A stretch of 64,000 nucleotides of DNA from Paraburkholderia phenazinium (GTDB taxonomy: Bacteria > Pseudomonadota > Gammaproteobacteria > Burkholderiales > Burkholderiaceae). Location of the stretch: positions 62,001 to 126,000 of the forward strand of contig NZ_FNCJ01000018.1 in NCBI RefSeq assembly GCF_900100735.1. The letters are read 5' to 3'. Numbering within the stretch: position 1 is the first letter of the stretch; the number at the start of each line of letters is the position of its first letter. Positions 52,867-62,012 of this stretch are shown one piece after another. The translations under genes and the position numbers were made by a program. The notes under the pieces were generated by a model. The model saw only the letters and a list, made by a program, of their open reading frames with translations, had not been told where the DNA came from and searched no databases.

Positions 52867-53088
52867 GGAACCGTTGTATTTAAGCGATGCTCCAGAGAGC
52901 GCCCCGTATTTGGCATGAACCGGCTCGGCATACATGTGATTCCTAACAGCATTACCGCTCGAGCCGCCGGCGGCGAATTGCCCGATGAACTGAGACCGGC
53001 CATGCATCTGTTCTACCGGCACCGGATCGTCGACATTGCTGACGAACTGCCGAAGTACCTGGACGGCTGGGACGGCCCAACCCTGTGA
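52867..53088 (+). pseudogene. C-terminal remnant of a GFA-family (formaldehyde-activating-like) protein
   Basis: An open frame after a stop at 52864 gives about 73 codons ending TGA 53088. The end reads ELPDELRPAMHLFYRHRIVD and then IADELPKYLDGWDG, the typical tail of GFA-family zinc proteins. The N-terminal zinc-binding Cys motifs are absent. It converges on the CPBP gene. Confidence 0.6.
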
Positions 53089-53101
53089 GTGCGCACCCCT
53101 A

Positions 53102-54919
53102 CTAAGAAACGACCGAAAACACAAAGATCGCATTGTTGAGCGCATGCAACAGGATCGGCATGGAAAGCCCCTTGGTCTTCCTTGCCAACCATCCTGCAAT
53201 CACTCCCAAGGCGAACAGAAAAACAAGGTGCCGGCTATCCTGATGCAGGCCTGCAAACAGCGCCGCCTGTAACACGTTGGACCAACCGAAACTGATATGG
53301 CGCGATAGTCCGCCTAGCAGGCAGCCGCGGAACACCAGTTCCTCCATGATCGGTACGAACACGGACAGCACCAGTAACGCGAGCGGCGTACCGCCGATCG
53401 CCACCGCACCGTGAACGAGTGCGACCGCCCATACGTTGGATGCGGTCTTGGTCACCCCCGCGTGGTGCAGCCAGCCGGTCGCGAGCAGGTCGATTAGAAG
53501 TAGCCCTGCTGGGACGATGAACCACTTCAGCTTCCACGAGCCGCTACCTAGCCAATCACGCCAGCTGAGCAGTTTGGCAATCCACGCGAGTCCAAGCGCA
53601 CAAAACAACAGCGCCCAGAGATAGGAAGCAGCCACGCGGCTTTGCCAGTCGATGCGCGATGCACCGCTTCCCACCGGAGAAATCAATGCCATTCCCGAGT
53701 GGAGTGCCGTGACCAGATAAAGCAAAACGAAATAGATGGCGAGTGCTAGCCACGCGTGTCGCAGGCCAATCCGCGCGAAGATAGGAACGGAGACTTTGCC
53801 GATCCGTTGACGTACTGTCCCGCGATAGTGCACGGGAAACAGGAGTACCCCGGGGCTAGCCGCGACCAACGCGATTGCGGCGAGCAGGCCAAACGCGAGC
53901 GGAAGCAGATCGAGACGGCCAATCAGTGCGGGATCGAGATTGAGAAGATGCGCATACGCGCCGATAAACCCCGCCGCTTTGCCGGTCTTGACGTACTGAT
54001 CATGAATGACGTCTGCGGCGGCTTTAGCGTTGCCCGAATCGAACGCCACTTCGAGCCGGAGTTGCTGGTTCTGCGGGGATTCGAACTTGTGCGAAGCGGC
54101 GTCGGCGGTCAATGCTGCTTCAGCACCCGCAGAGTCGCCGACGTGCTGCAGTGCGCGTGCCGTCGTATATGCATCGATCTTCGGGCCGGCGCGTTGGGCA
54201 CGATGTAATTCGTCCAACGCCTCGGTGCCAGGCAGTAGCTCTGTCGCGGCTCGGATTCTGGCGTTTTCCTGCCACAACAGCTTCGGCATGGGCGCCGCAG
54301 CGAGCAGGTTGGCCGCGTTCTTTGCTTGCCCTGTTTTGACGAGGTAATGCATTGCTTCGACCAGCCGTTCACTTGCCGGATCGAGTCGCACCGCAAGTAC
54401 CGCCTCCTGCCCCGCCCGCGTGTCATTCTTTGTGAAGGCATAACTACGCGAAAGCGCTGCATGCAAGCGTGCCTGTTGGACTGCAGACCAGTTATTCGAG
54501 GATTTGAGCAGCGGCTCACCGTAGTCGATCGCCTGCTTTCCGAAGCGATTTTCAAGCACAAACAGCACGGCTTCCGGATCAGATGAAAACTGCTTCTCCA
54601 GCGTCGATTGACAGGTAGCCAAATCCTGCGACGCAACATCGGCCCAGCTCAGATCCTCCGACGCAGCGAAACGCTCGGTGAATTTGCACTGCGCCAACGC
54701 GAGGCCGGCGTCCGCGGGGTGCTTCGTCAGAGCTTCACGGTAAGCGCCCAGTACATTCTCGTAGGCACTTTTTTCGCCGTTGACCACTACATCGCTCATG
54801 CGGTCAGGAAGACGCAAATCCTCGACGGCCAATCCGCTTGATGGCGCGGCCCCCGCAGGTTCAAGCATCAGCACGGCGCACGCAGCGACGACGATAATCT
54901 TCAGGATTCTTAAAAGCAT
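53102..54919 (-). CDS. CPBP-family intramembrane metalloprotease with N-terminal helical-repeat domain
   Basis: 605 aa. A signal/anchor (MLLRILKIIVVAACAVLMLEPAGAAP) is followed by about 320 residues of TPR-like helical repeats (ENVLGAYREALTKHPADAGLALAQCKF; AGPKIDAYTTARALQHVGDSAGAEAALTADA). The C-terminal ~270 residues form a multi-pass domain with the three CPBP motifs: E526-E527-xxx-R531, F555-xxx-H559 and H592-xx-N. The protease active site lies in the membrane, with the repeats outside. Isolated CPBP proteins of this size are unusual; the substrate is unknown. Confidence 0.85.
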   Translation of the reverse strand: MLLRILKIIVVAACAVLMLEPAGAAPSSGLAVEDLRLPDRMSDVVVNGEKSAYENVLGAYREALTKHPADAGLALAQCKFTERFAASEDLSWADVASQDLATCQSTLEKQFSSDPEAVLFVLENRFGKQAIDYGEPLLKSSNNWSAVQQARLHAALSRSYAFTKNDTRAGQEAVLAVRLDPASERLVEAMHYLVKTGQAKNAANLLAAAPMPKLLWQENARIRAATELLPGTEALDELHRAQRAGPKIDAYTTARALQHVGDSAGAEAALTADAASHKFESPQNQQLRLEVAFDSGNAKAAADVIHDQYVKTGKAAGFIGAYAHLLNLDPALIGRLDLLPLAFGLLAAIALVAASPGVLLFPVHYRGTVRQRIGKVSVPIFARIGLRHAWLALAIYFVLLYLVTALHSGMALISPVGSGASRIDWQSRVAASYLWALLFCALGLAWIAKLLSWRDWLGSGSWKLKWFIVPAGLLLIDLLATGWLHHAGVTKTASNVWAVALVHGAVAIGGTPLALLVLSVFVPIMEELVFRGCLLGGLSRHISFGWSNVLQAALFAGLHQDSRHLVFLFALGVIAGWLARKTKGLSMPILLHALNNAIFVFSVVS

Positions 54920-55162
54920 GGTAGGCGCGTGGCGGCGAGTATTGGAATGGTCGACGGCTGCGTGATGGCCTGCCTCGTTATCTCATCTTAAGGCAAGACG
55001 CCTACTCACTAGTACGGCTTCTACGCTGGAATCTTTAGAGAAAGTTAAAGAAGGCTTGCTTTTGACAATTATGCACTCAGCATAGCGCATGCTGATTTGC
55101 CAGCGCCGCTTTGTAGTTCCCGAGGAGTTGTTCGTGAGTCATTGTGCCGATCAGATTAGTTG

Positions 55163-55729
55163 CTAGTTCGCGTCGCCCAGTAGCTCATCCGCCGAGACTA
55201 CCGTGCAATATTCCCCGTCCAGGTTCGCAAGCGACATGGCGTGCACTTCGTCGGCGCTCCGCATCCGGCCTTCCCAATCCATGCGGCCGAATGTGAAACA
55301 GCCGTCCTCGACAAGATACGTATCGAAGCCGAGATTACCCGCCATACGAACCGTCGCCTCGACCGAGTTGTTCGTAATCACCCCAACGATTACGAGCGCA
55401 GTATGTCCACCTTCGCGCAAACGATCTTCAAGTCCGGTACCGATGAATGCATTGTTAGTGTGCTTCGGGATCACCGTCTCGCCGGACAGCGGCGCAACTT
55501 CCGGCTTGAAATCGTTACCGGGCTGACCAGGGCGGTAACGCGAATCCGGCTCGACCGAATCGTGGCGCACATGCCAGACCGGCCACTTCTCAGCGCGCCA
55601 GCGCGTCAAAATTCGGCCAATGCGGGCCTCGGCCATGGGGTTATTTCGTACTCCCCAGTCAGGGTGATCGATCGCCTTCTGCAGGTCGATTAAAAGGAGC
55701 ACGGCCCCGTGAGTCGAAAACGTCCGCAT
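55163..55729 (-). CDS. isochorismatase/cysteine-hydrolase fold protein, Cys replaced by Ser
   Basis: 188 aa with AGGAGG before ATG 55729. Fold features: AVLLLIDLQKAI (Asp15), VIPKHTNNAFIGTGL (Lys89) and LVIVGVITNNSVEATVRMAGNLGFDTYLVEDG. In the amidohydrolases of this family a Cys follows the TNN segment; here it is Ser122. This motif is seen in a sub-group whose activity is unclear. No nicotinamide or siderophore genes are near. Confidence 0.87.
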   Translation of the reverse strand: MRTFSTHGAVLLLIDLQKAIDHPDWGVRNNPMAEARIGRILTRWRAEKWPVWHVRHDSVEPDSRYRPGQPGNDFKPEVAPLSGETVIPKHTNNAFIGTGLEDRLREGGHTALVIVGVITNNSVEATVRMAGNLGFDTYLVEDGCFTFGRMDWEGRMRSADEVHAMSLANLDGEYCTVVSADELLGDAN

Positions 55730-56086
55730 ACGCTAAACCCTCCTGAGAATTGTGCAACTGCCGTTCGCCGACCTATCTCCGTGGTATGGAAATAGCCTGC
55801 GCCGTCTCAAGCAACTGCTCCCTCAGCACAAACCGAATGGATTCGCTACCGCCTCGCCGGCGATGCGCTGCGGGCCTTTGCGGCAGGGAGTGAAGTCACG
55901 ATTGAGTAAAGCTTCGCGTGTCTTCACCGAGCCAACCTTGAGGGTGGCGAATCAGGACATCGCATATTGTACGGACCTCAAACGCCGGCCGGATGCCCTC
56001 GGACACTGACCCGTGCTATGGTCATACGCGCCCCGGCCGAGATGGTATGCCACGCACGGCCACAACCACGACATCCCTGATCGACG
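55730..56086. other. intergenic region with a possible gene remnant
   Basis: 357 nt with no intact gene. A short plus-strand frame, 55796-55909, ends EWIRYRLAGDALRAFAAGSEV then TIE-stop and looks like the C-terminus of a real protein (family uncertain). The rest is presumably the penicillin acylase promoter. Confidence 0.4.
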
Positions 56087-58567
56087 ATGACTCGCCCGAG
56101 CCTCTCCATTGGAAGACCGCGGTCGCACTGGTTGATTCTTGTGATTTGCGCGATCGCCGCGATCGTAGTCGCGCTGGTGCTGGCATGCTGGATGACGCTG
56201 CGTGCCAGCCTGCCGCAACTCGACGGCACGCATGCCGCACCCGCATTGTCCGCTCCCGTCACAATCGAACGCGATTCGCTGGGCGTTCCCACGCTGGCAG
56301 GCGCCGCCCGAACCGACGTGGCTTACGCGACCGGCTTCGTTCACGCACAGGATCGCTTCTTCCAGATGGACCTGTTACGCCGCGTCGCGGCCGGCGAGAT
56401 GGCCGCGCTGATCGGGCCGGCCGCGCTCGAACTCGATCGCCGTAACCGGCCTAACCGGTTCCGCGAACGCGCGCGGATGTTGGTCAACGCGCTGCCCGCT
56501 GACCAGCGGGCGCTAGTGGACAGCTACACAGCCGGAGTCAACGACGGACTGGCCGCGCTGAATTCACGGCCGTTCGAATACTGGGTACTGCGCACGCCGC
56601 CGCTCGCCTGGCGTCCCGAGGACAGCCTGCTCGTGGTCTACGCGATGTACTTCGACCTGCAATCGCACGAGGCGATCCGCATCCTCTCACGCGCCGCGTT
56701 GCGCGAGCGCGTGCCGGCCGATCTGTTCGCGTTCCTGCTACCGGCGAGGAGTCACTGGGACGCGCCGTTCGACGTCGCCAAGCCGCCCGCGGTCGACCTT
56801 CCCACGCCACCGGCTACGCGCCCAGACTGGTTGCAGGCGTCGAAATCCGCCAGCGTCCCAGCGCAAGGAACTGAGTTCGCGGAACGCGACCTCATGGAAG
56901 GCAACTCCATGGTCGGCAGCAACGGCTGGACGGTGGATGCCGCACACAGCGCACACGGCGGCGCGCTCCTTGCCAGCGATATGCACCTCGGCCTGTCGCT
57001 ACCCAACCTCTGGTACCGGCTCTCGTTGAAGTGGAACGACCCGGACGGTCAAGCACGGCGCATCACCGGCGTCAGTCTGCCGGGCGCGCCGCTCGTCATC
57101 GCCGGCAGCAACGGCCACGTTGCCTGGGGCTTCACCAACAGCTACGGCCGGTTCATCGACCTGATCGAACTCCAACGCAATCCCGCGGATCCACTGCAAT
57201 ACCGGGTTCCCGGCGGGGGCTGGCAACGTGCCACGGTTTATCACGAACGTATCGACGTCAAAGGCGGCAAGCCGGTGGATCTGCCGGTTGCCGAGACACA
57301 ATGGGGTCTGCAGATCGTGGTCGGCTCGCACGCCTATGCGCTGCGCTGGGTCGCGCACGATCCCCAGGCGGTCAACGTCAACCTGCAGCGGCTCGAAGAA
57401 GCCACAAGCGTCGAGGACGCGCTGCACGTAGCGCAAACCAGCGGGATTCCAACACAGAACTTCACAGTCGCCGATGCGCAAGGCAAGATCGGCTGGACGC
57501 TTGCTGGACCGCTGCCGCACTGGAGCACGGCCGCAGACGCCTCGAGCGGTTCGTTCGACGACCTGCCGTTCGATTCGGCCACCTATCAGGGCTGGCAGGG
57601 CTACCTTGCGCCGCAGGCGTATCCATCGCGAATCGATCCACCGCTCGGCCGTCTCTGGACCGCGAACAACCATACGCTGCCCGACACCGAAGCAGCGCTG
57701 CTGGGCGACGCAGGCGCCGACGTCGGCGCCCGTGCAGCGCAAATCCGTGACGATCTGCTGGCGCTGCCACGCGCGGACGAGCGCGACATGCTCGCCATCC
57801 AGACCGACGACCGTGCGCTGTGGATCGACAATTGGCGCCGCCTCGCGCTTTCGGCGCTCGACCCCGACGCGCTGCGCGATCATCCGCAGCGTGCGGAATT
57901 TCGCCGCCTCGTGCTTGCATGGAACGGCCGCGCCGATGCCGACGCGGTCGGCTACCGTCTCGTGCGAGCGTTCTACTTTTCGCTCTACGACGCCTGGTTC
58001 GGCACGCTCGACAAGCAACTCGCAGCAAGTGCCAATACGACCGCCATCAACCCGCCGCTCAGCTTTCGTTCTGCGAGTTCCCGCTACGAGGCGGTCATGG
58101 AAGCGCTCGCCGCGCATCAGACATGGGTACCGGACGGTAGCGCCGACTGGCACGCGTTCATGCTCGAGCGTATCGACCACGCCATCGCACAGCTACCGCC
58201 GGGCGTGACGCTCGAAGACGCGCGCTGGGGCGATCGCAACCGCGCGGCAATCGAGCATCCGTTCGCGCGAATCGTGCCGGCATGGTTGCCATGGCTGCAC
58301 GCCTGGCTCAGTGCACCGCAAGACCCGCTGGCGGGCGACTTCAACATGCCACGCGTGCAAACCCCATCGTTCGGCGCCTCCGAGCGCATGGCCGTGTCGC
58401 CGGGTCGCGAGCAGAACGGTCTGTTCGAAATGCCGGGCGGCCAATCAGGCCATCCTTTGTCGCCGTATTTCCTCGCGGGACATGAGGCCTGGGTACACGG
58501 TGCGACGGCCCCGTTCTTGCCGGGGACTGCGGTGCATCGGCTTGAGCTGGCACCACCGGTCCACTGA
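56087..58567 (+). CDS. penicillin acylase family protein (Ntn hydrolase)
   Basis: 826 aa. N-terminal membrane anchor (WLILVICAIAAIVVALVLACW), then the alpha-chain segment TIERDSLGVPTLAGAARTDVAYATGFVHAQDRFFQMDLLRR. The self-cleavage site is at MVGSNGWTVDAAHSAHGGALLASDMHLGLSLPNLWY-type sequence; Ser of GSNGW becomes the catalytic N-terminus of the beta chain. Members cleave penicillins or N-acyl-homoserine lactones. Length and FVHAQDRFFQMDLLRR match the acylase group of Burkholderia and Ralstonia, so quorum-quenching is possible. Confidence 0.9.
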   Translation: MTRPSLSIGRPRSHWLILVICAIAAIVVALVLACWMTLRASLPQLDGTHAAPALSAPVTIERDSLGVPTLAGAARTDVAYATGFVHAQDRFFQMDLLRRVAAGEMAALIGPAALELDRRNRPNRFRERARMLVNALPADQRALVDSYTAGVNDGLAALNSRPFEYWVLRTPPLAWRPEDSLLVVYAMYFDLQSHEAIRILSRAALRERVPADLFAFLLPARSHWDAPFDVAKPPAVDLPTPPATRPDWLQASKSASVPAQGTEFAERDLMEGNSMVGSNGWTVDAAHSAHGGALLASDMHLGLSLPNLWYRLSLKWNDPDGQARRITGVSLPGAPLVIAGSNGHVAWGFTNSYGRFIDLIELQRNPADPLQYRVPGGGWQRATVYHERIDVKGGKPVDLPVAETQWGLQIVVGSHAYALRWVAHDPQAVNVNLQRLEEATSVEDALHVAQTSGIPTQNFTVADAQGKIGWTLAGPLPHWSTAADASSGSFDDLPFDSATYQGWQGYLAPQAYPSRIDPPLGRLWTANNHTLPDTEAALLGDAGADVGARAAQIRDDLLALPRADERDMLAIQTDDRALWIDNWRRLALSALDPDALRDHPQRAEFRRLVLAWNGRADADAVGYRLVRAFYFSLYDAWFGTLDKQLAASANTTAINPPLSFRSASSRYEAVMEALAAHQTWVPDGSADWHAFMLERIDHAIAQLPPGVTLEDARWGDRNRAAIEHPFARIVPAWLPWLHAWLSAPQDPLAGDFNMPRVQTPSFGASERMAVSPGREQNGLFEMPGGQSGHPLSPYFLAGHEAWVHGATAPFLPGTAVHRLELAPPVH

Positions 58568-58589
58568 GCAGACAGGACGGTCGAACAGT

Positions 58590-58630
58590 TCTACGTCCAG
58601 CCCTTCTGCTGACACCGGTCTGGACGTAGA
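58590..58630. terminator. perfect 11-bp inverted repeat after the penicillin acylase gene
   Basis: TCTACGTCCAG (58590-58600) and CTGGACGTAGA (58620-58630) with a 19-nt loop. A T-rich stretch follows (TTTTATAATTC..., 58644 on). Likely terminator; it also marks the left border of an AT-rich patch. Confidence 0.55.
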
Positions 58631-58836
58631 TTTGACCCCGACCTTTTATAATTCTATTTTTTACAAATCCTATTCAACAAATATAAAACGCATTGATTTA
58701 ACCTTTAACGTACTTTCAACGAAATAACGATACATTCATTTACAAAGTTTCGGCTAAACTTCCGGTTCGCAAGAGGCGATAACGCGTCGCAGCGCTAACC
58801 CACATCTGTCATTGCATTCCGGAAAAGGCTTGAGTG

Positions 58837-59697
58837 ATGTCCGATCAGTTATGCGTAATACATGGAAAAGTCAGTACCATGGAGCAGGTTCCGGTGGATC
58901 TTCTTGCCGTCCCCGAAACATCGACAGGCACGCTAGTCAAAGCTTTTGCACCTATTCTATTTGCATTAAATGGAAATGGCGCTAAAGCAATAATGAATAA
59001 CTGGCAGCGCGGTTATCTAATGCGCATCTCCAGTCAGATCGATCAGACCACCAACATCCCGCCTTCCCGAACCAAGGCACCAGAGCCTCAAGCCGAGCAG
59101 CCCTATCTGATGGACATCACCATCGAGGGCATCAACTACCGCACCATGCTAAGCGGCCTCTGCTTTAACGAAGGGGATGAGGTCACCGCAGTCGTCGACG
59201 AACGAGGCTCCTTACTGGCAATCGCGAGAAAGGATCAGACCGCGATGTCGATCTATGCTGGCTGCAAGAACGGCTTCGCGCAACTCATGAACGATCTGTG
59301 GTGGGTCGCAAGGCTGCTGTTCTGGGTGACGATGATCCCGATGCTGTTGGTGAACGTGGGCGAACTCACGCTCAACAGCTCGTGGAACCTGACCCTCTTC
59401 CTGATTGTCCTTGCCGGCTCGCCGTTCGTCCTTCTCGCCCTGTGTGCGCTGCTATGCGGGCTCGTCAGACGGAGTGAATTCATGCCTGCGTGGCTCGCGT
59501 CGAGCATCTTTGACGCGCTCGGCCGTCACGATCTGGCTACGGTGAATTTCACCGCGGCCGAAAGCGAAGCGCCACATGATGGCAGGAAGCGGCCGGGCGA
59601 CAAGGGCCGCGTGTTGTATTTCTGGCCGGCGGACAGACCCATGGCGGTCGAGCGAACCAGGGTCCTCGCCGCAGGCAGACAGGTGGAACAGGGCTAG
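58837..59697 (+). CDS. membrane protein, possible type VI secretion effector relative
   Basis: 286 aa from ATG 58837 (GTG one codon earlier). N-terminus starts with a small beta domain (SDQLCVIHGKVSTMEQVPVDL). Then ITIEGINYRTMLSGLCFNEGDEVTAVVDERGSLLAIARKDQTAMSIYAGCKNGF, a layout like proteins annotated as putative type VI effectors (with GDxVxV and IALYPHCSRG-like segments). Two membrane segments at about residues 172-190 and 192-215. The 200-nt region upstream is very AT-rich, unlike the neighbours, suggesting transfer. No vgrG, PAAR or immunity gene is adjacent. Confidence 0.6.
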   Translation: MSDQLCVIHGKVSTMEQVPVDLLAVPETSTGTLVKAFAPILFALNGNGAKAIMNNWQRGYLMRISSQIDQTTNIPPSRTKAPEPQAEQPYLMDITIEGINYRTMLSGLCFNEGDEVTAVVDERGSLLAIARKDQTAMSIYAGCKNGFAQLMNDLWWVARLLFWVTMIPMLLVNVGELTLNSSWNLTLFLIVLAGSPFVLLALCALLCGLVRRSEFMPAWLASSIFDALGRHDLATVNFTAAESEAPHDGRKRPGDKGRVLYFWPADRPMAVERTRVLAAGRQVEQG

Positions 59698-59701
59698 GCC
59701 C

Positions 59702-60748
59702 TCAATTCGTCGCGACCGCCGGCAAGAACGACCACCAGCAAACCTGATTAAGCGCCGAGGTCGCGACCGAAGGAGTCAGCCCGGCGGCCACGCTGGCCTT
59801 CCAGTCGCTTTGCGCATCCGTGCTATCCGAGCAACTGCTGACGTAGTCCAGCGATCCGGTAAAGAACGCGCTGCGCGGCAATTTCGCCTCGGTGCTCTTC
59901 CACGACTGCAGCGTTTGCAGCAGCGAACTGTCGAGCGAGGGCAAGAACACCTGTTCGGCAAAATCGCCGTCCACCAGCATCGGGAACGACACGCCGCCGC
60001 TCGAACCGCTGATAGCCGAGGTGGGAGCACCATTCAGGACGATCGGCGCATTCGGGAATTCCGTGCGCAACTGCGCGACGAGATCCAGACCGCCTTGCTG
60101 GCAGGCAGTATTGCAGGGACCTTGAGCCGCGTTCGCGGCGTGGCCGACAATTTCGAAGTTATCCAGCATGAAGCCGTCCACGCCGGTCGCGGCGAGCCGT
60201 GGCGCGACGTAGTTCACGATCAGGTTCTGATAGTCCGCGTTGCCGACGTTCATCCAGTACTCGTTCGGGTAGCCGCTGTACTGACCCAATTGCGCGGCCT
60301 GATTCGCGCCACAGGAGACGAAGCCGGAAGGCACGGTCGTCCAGTAGGTGCGCCAGGTTTCGCAGGCTCCAACGTTCAGATAGCTGAGCACTTTCGCCCC
60401 GTGCGCCTTCAGCGCGGCGATCTGCGCCGGCGTGAAGTTGGGCGTGCCGGTGCCCGGATCCGCGTCGATGACGATCACGTTGAAGCTGGACGCGAGCTGG
60501 TCAAGATTGGTTTGGGCGGCGCTGCCGTAGTACACAGCCCACACCGCCGAGGCCGGCAGGTTACGCGCAGCCGCAACCGGTACATTGGTCGACCCCGAAA
60601 GGGTAATCGCGCTGCTATTGGATGGGGGGCTGCTGGACGCGCTCGACGAAGCCTGGGCGCCGCCCCCGCCTCCGCCACCGCAAGCGTCTAAGAACGCCAC
60701 AACAAGGAACGCAACCGCAAAGATCAAGCGAGAGGAAAATGAGCGCAT
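59702..60748 (-). CDS. GH114-type (endo-alpha-1,4-polygalactosaminidase-like) lipoprotein
   Basis: 348 aa. Signal with lipobox LDAC, Cys23 the lipidated residue, followed by seven Gly and a Ser/Pro-rich linker. The barrel domain has VWAVYYGSAAQTNLDQLASSFNVIVIDADPG, KVLSYLNVGACETWRTYW, YWMNVGNADYQNLIVNYVAPRLAATGVDGFMLDNFE and a late CWWSF. This is the TM1410/GH114 family (PelA-like hydrolases). Acidic residues in VIDAD and FMLDNFE are probable catalytic ones. It faces the hypothetical gene at 58837 with 4 nt between stops. It may cut an exopolysaccharide; no pel operon is here. Confidence 0.88.
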   Translation of the reverse strand: MRSFSSRLIFAVAFLVVAFLDACGGGGGGGAQASSSASSSPPSNSSAITLSGSTNVPVAAARNLPASAVWAVYYGSAAQTNLDQLASSFNVIVIDADPGTGTPNFTPAQIAALKAHGAKVLSYLNVGACETWRTYWTTVPSGFVSCGANQAAQLGQYSGYPNEYWMNVGNADYQNLIVNYVAPRLAATGVDGFMLDNFEIVGHAANAAQGPCNTACQQGGLDLVAQLRTEFPNAPIVLNGAPTSAISGSSGGVSFPMLVDGDFAEQVFLPSLDSSLLQTLQSWKSTEAKLPRSAFFTGSLDYVSSCSDSTDAQSDWKASVAAGLTPSVATSALNQVCWWSFLPAVATN

Positions 60749-60851
60749 GGGTTAGCTGTTTTGGATTTGCCCGGAGCGTAGCATGCGCGGCAGGCCGCTG
60801 CGCGACACAAATGTGGCAGTGCGCGGCGGCGGCCCTTGAAGGTTGGGTGGA

Positions 60852-62012
60852 TCAGAAAGCGGCCGTATAGATGGCCAGCGCATCTGCTTCGGAGACAACC
60901 CGCGGGTTATTCACCAGCAAACGCGTCTGCAGCATGGCGTCGCTGGCCATGCGTTCCAGGCCACCGCGTTCGATGCCCACCGCCCGCAGCGTCGCAGGAA
61001 TACCCGTTGCGGCGATCAGGCACTCGACGTGCTCGATCAGCGCTAGCGTGCGGCTTGCGTCACTACCCGTGGCGGCCGGCACCACGACGCCAGCCAGTTC
61101 GGCGTACAGATGAGCCGCCGCCTCCGCGTTGAATCGCAGCACGTGCGGCAGTACGAGGGCGTTGGAAAGGCCGTGCGGCACGTGGTAAATACCGCCAATC
61201 GGATAGGCCAGCGCATGCACCGCGGCAACCGGCGAGTTGGCAAAGGCCTGGCCAGCGAACGTCGCGCCGAGCAGCATCGCTTCACGCGCCGCCCGGTCCT
61301 GGCCGTTCTCGCAGGCGGCCAGCAGGTTGCGCGACAGCAACTCGAGCGCCTTCACCGCCAGCATGTCGGAGATCGGATTCTTCAAACGCACCGACGTATA
61401 CGCTTCGATGGCGTGCACCATCGCGTCGATGCCGGTGGCAGCGGTCGCAGCCGCCGGCAAGCCAAGTGTGAGTTCCGCGTCCAGAATTGCCAGATCGGCA
61501 ATCAGTTGCGGCGCGACGACGCCCATCTTCTTCGCTTCGCCAACGGTGACGATCGAGACCGCTGTGACCTCGGAGCCGGTGCCGGCGGTGGTCGGCATCT
61601 GCACGAGCGGCAAGCGCGCAACCTCAACCTTGTTGACCCCGTACATCTCGCTCAACGGCTGTTGCTGTTGCGGCACCAGCACGGCCAGCAATTTCGCCAC
61701 GTCCATCGACGAGCCGCCACCCAGCCCCAGCACGATCTCCGCGCCCGCTTCATGCGCGAGCGCGGTCGCCTCCAGCACAATGTGCTCTGGCGGATCGGCG
61801 ATCACGTCGTCGATCACGGTGGCCTGCCAGCCGTGCGCGGCGAGATCGGCCAAAGCGGGATTCAACAGACCGCTGCGATGCAAGAAGCTATCGGTGACGA
61901 CGCACAAGCGCGTAAGCGCCGGGAACTGCTCGCGCAGCAGACTACCGAGGCGCCGCGCTGCGCCATATTCGACAACGAGCGTCGGCACGGTCTGAAAACG
62001 GAACCCGTTCAT
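60852..62012 (-). CDS. iron-containing alcohol dehydrogenase
   Basis: 386 aa from ATG 62012 with GGAGGAGG upstream. Group III fold: NAD-binding LGLGGGSSMDVAKLLAVL and PTTAGTGSEVTAVSIVT; metal ligands Asp and His in TGIDAMVHAIEAYTS and His in YHVPHGLSNALVLPHVLRF. Substrate is unassigned (relatives act on 1,3-propanediol, lactaldehyde or alcohols). Divergent from a LysR gene across 241 nt, its likely regulator. Confidence 0.92.
   Translation of the reverse strand: MNGFRFQTVPTLVVEYGAARRLGSLLREQFPALTRLCVVTDSFLHRSGLLNPALADLAAHGWQATVIDDVIADPPEHIVLEATALAHEAGAEIVLGLGGGSSMDVAKLLAVLVPQQQQPLSEMYGVNKVEVARLPLVQMPTTAGTGSEVTAVSIVTVGEAKKMGVVAPQLIADLAILDAELTLGLPAAATAATGIDAMVHAIEAYTSVRLKNPISDMLAVKALELLSRNLLAACENGQDRAAREAMLLGATFAGQAFANSPVAAVHALAYPIGGIYHVPHGLSNALVLPHVLRFNAEAAAHLYAELAGVVVPAATGSDASRTLALIEHVECLIAATGIPATLRAVGIERGGLERMASDAMLQTRLLVNNPRVVSEADALAIYTAAF

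Noticed and set aside
52792..53199. Minus-strand 135-codon frame between rsgA and the CPBP gene
   Set aside because: It is antisense to the GFA remnant and overlaps the end of the CPBP gene; no support of its own.
55752..56009. Plus-strand 85-codon frame before the penicillin acylase
   Set aside because: Lys/Arg-rich without pattern; another frame of the same DNA looks more protein-like at its 3' end.
56999..58180. Minus-strand frame of 393 codons inside the penicillin acylase gene
   Set aside because: Shadow frame; Arg/Val-rich with no fold pattern.
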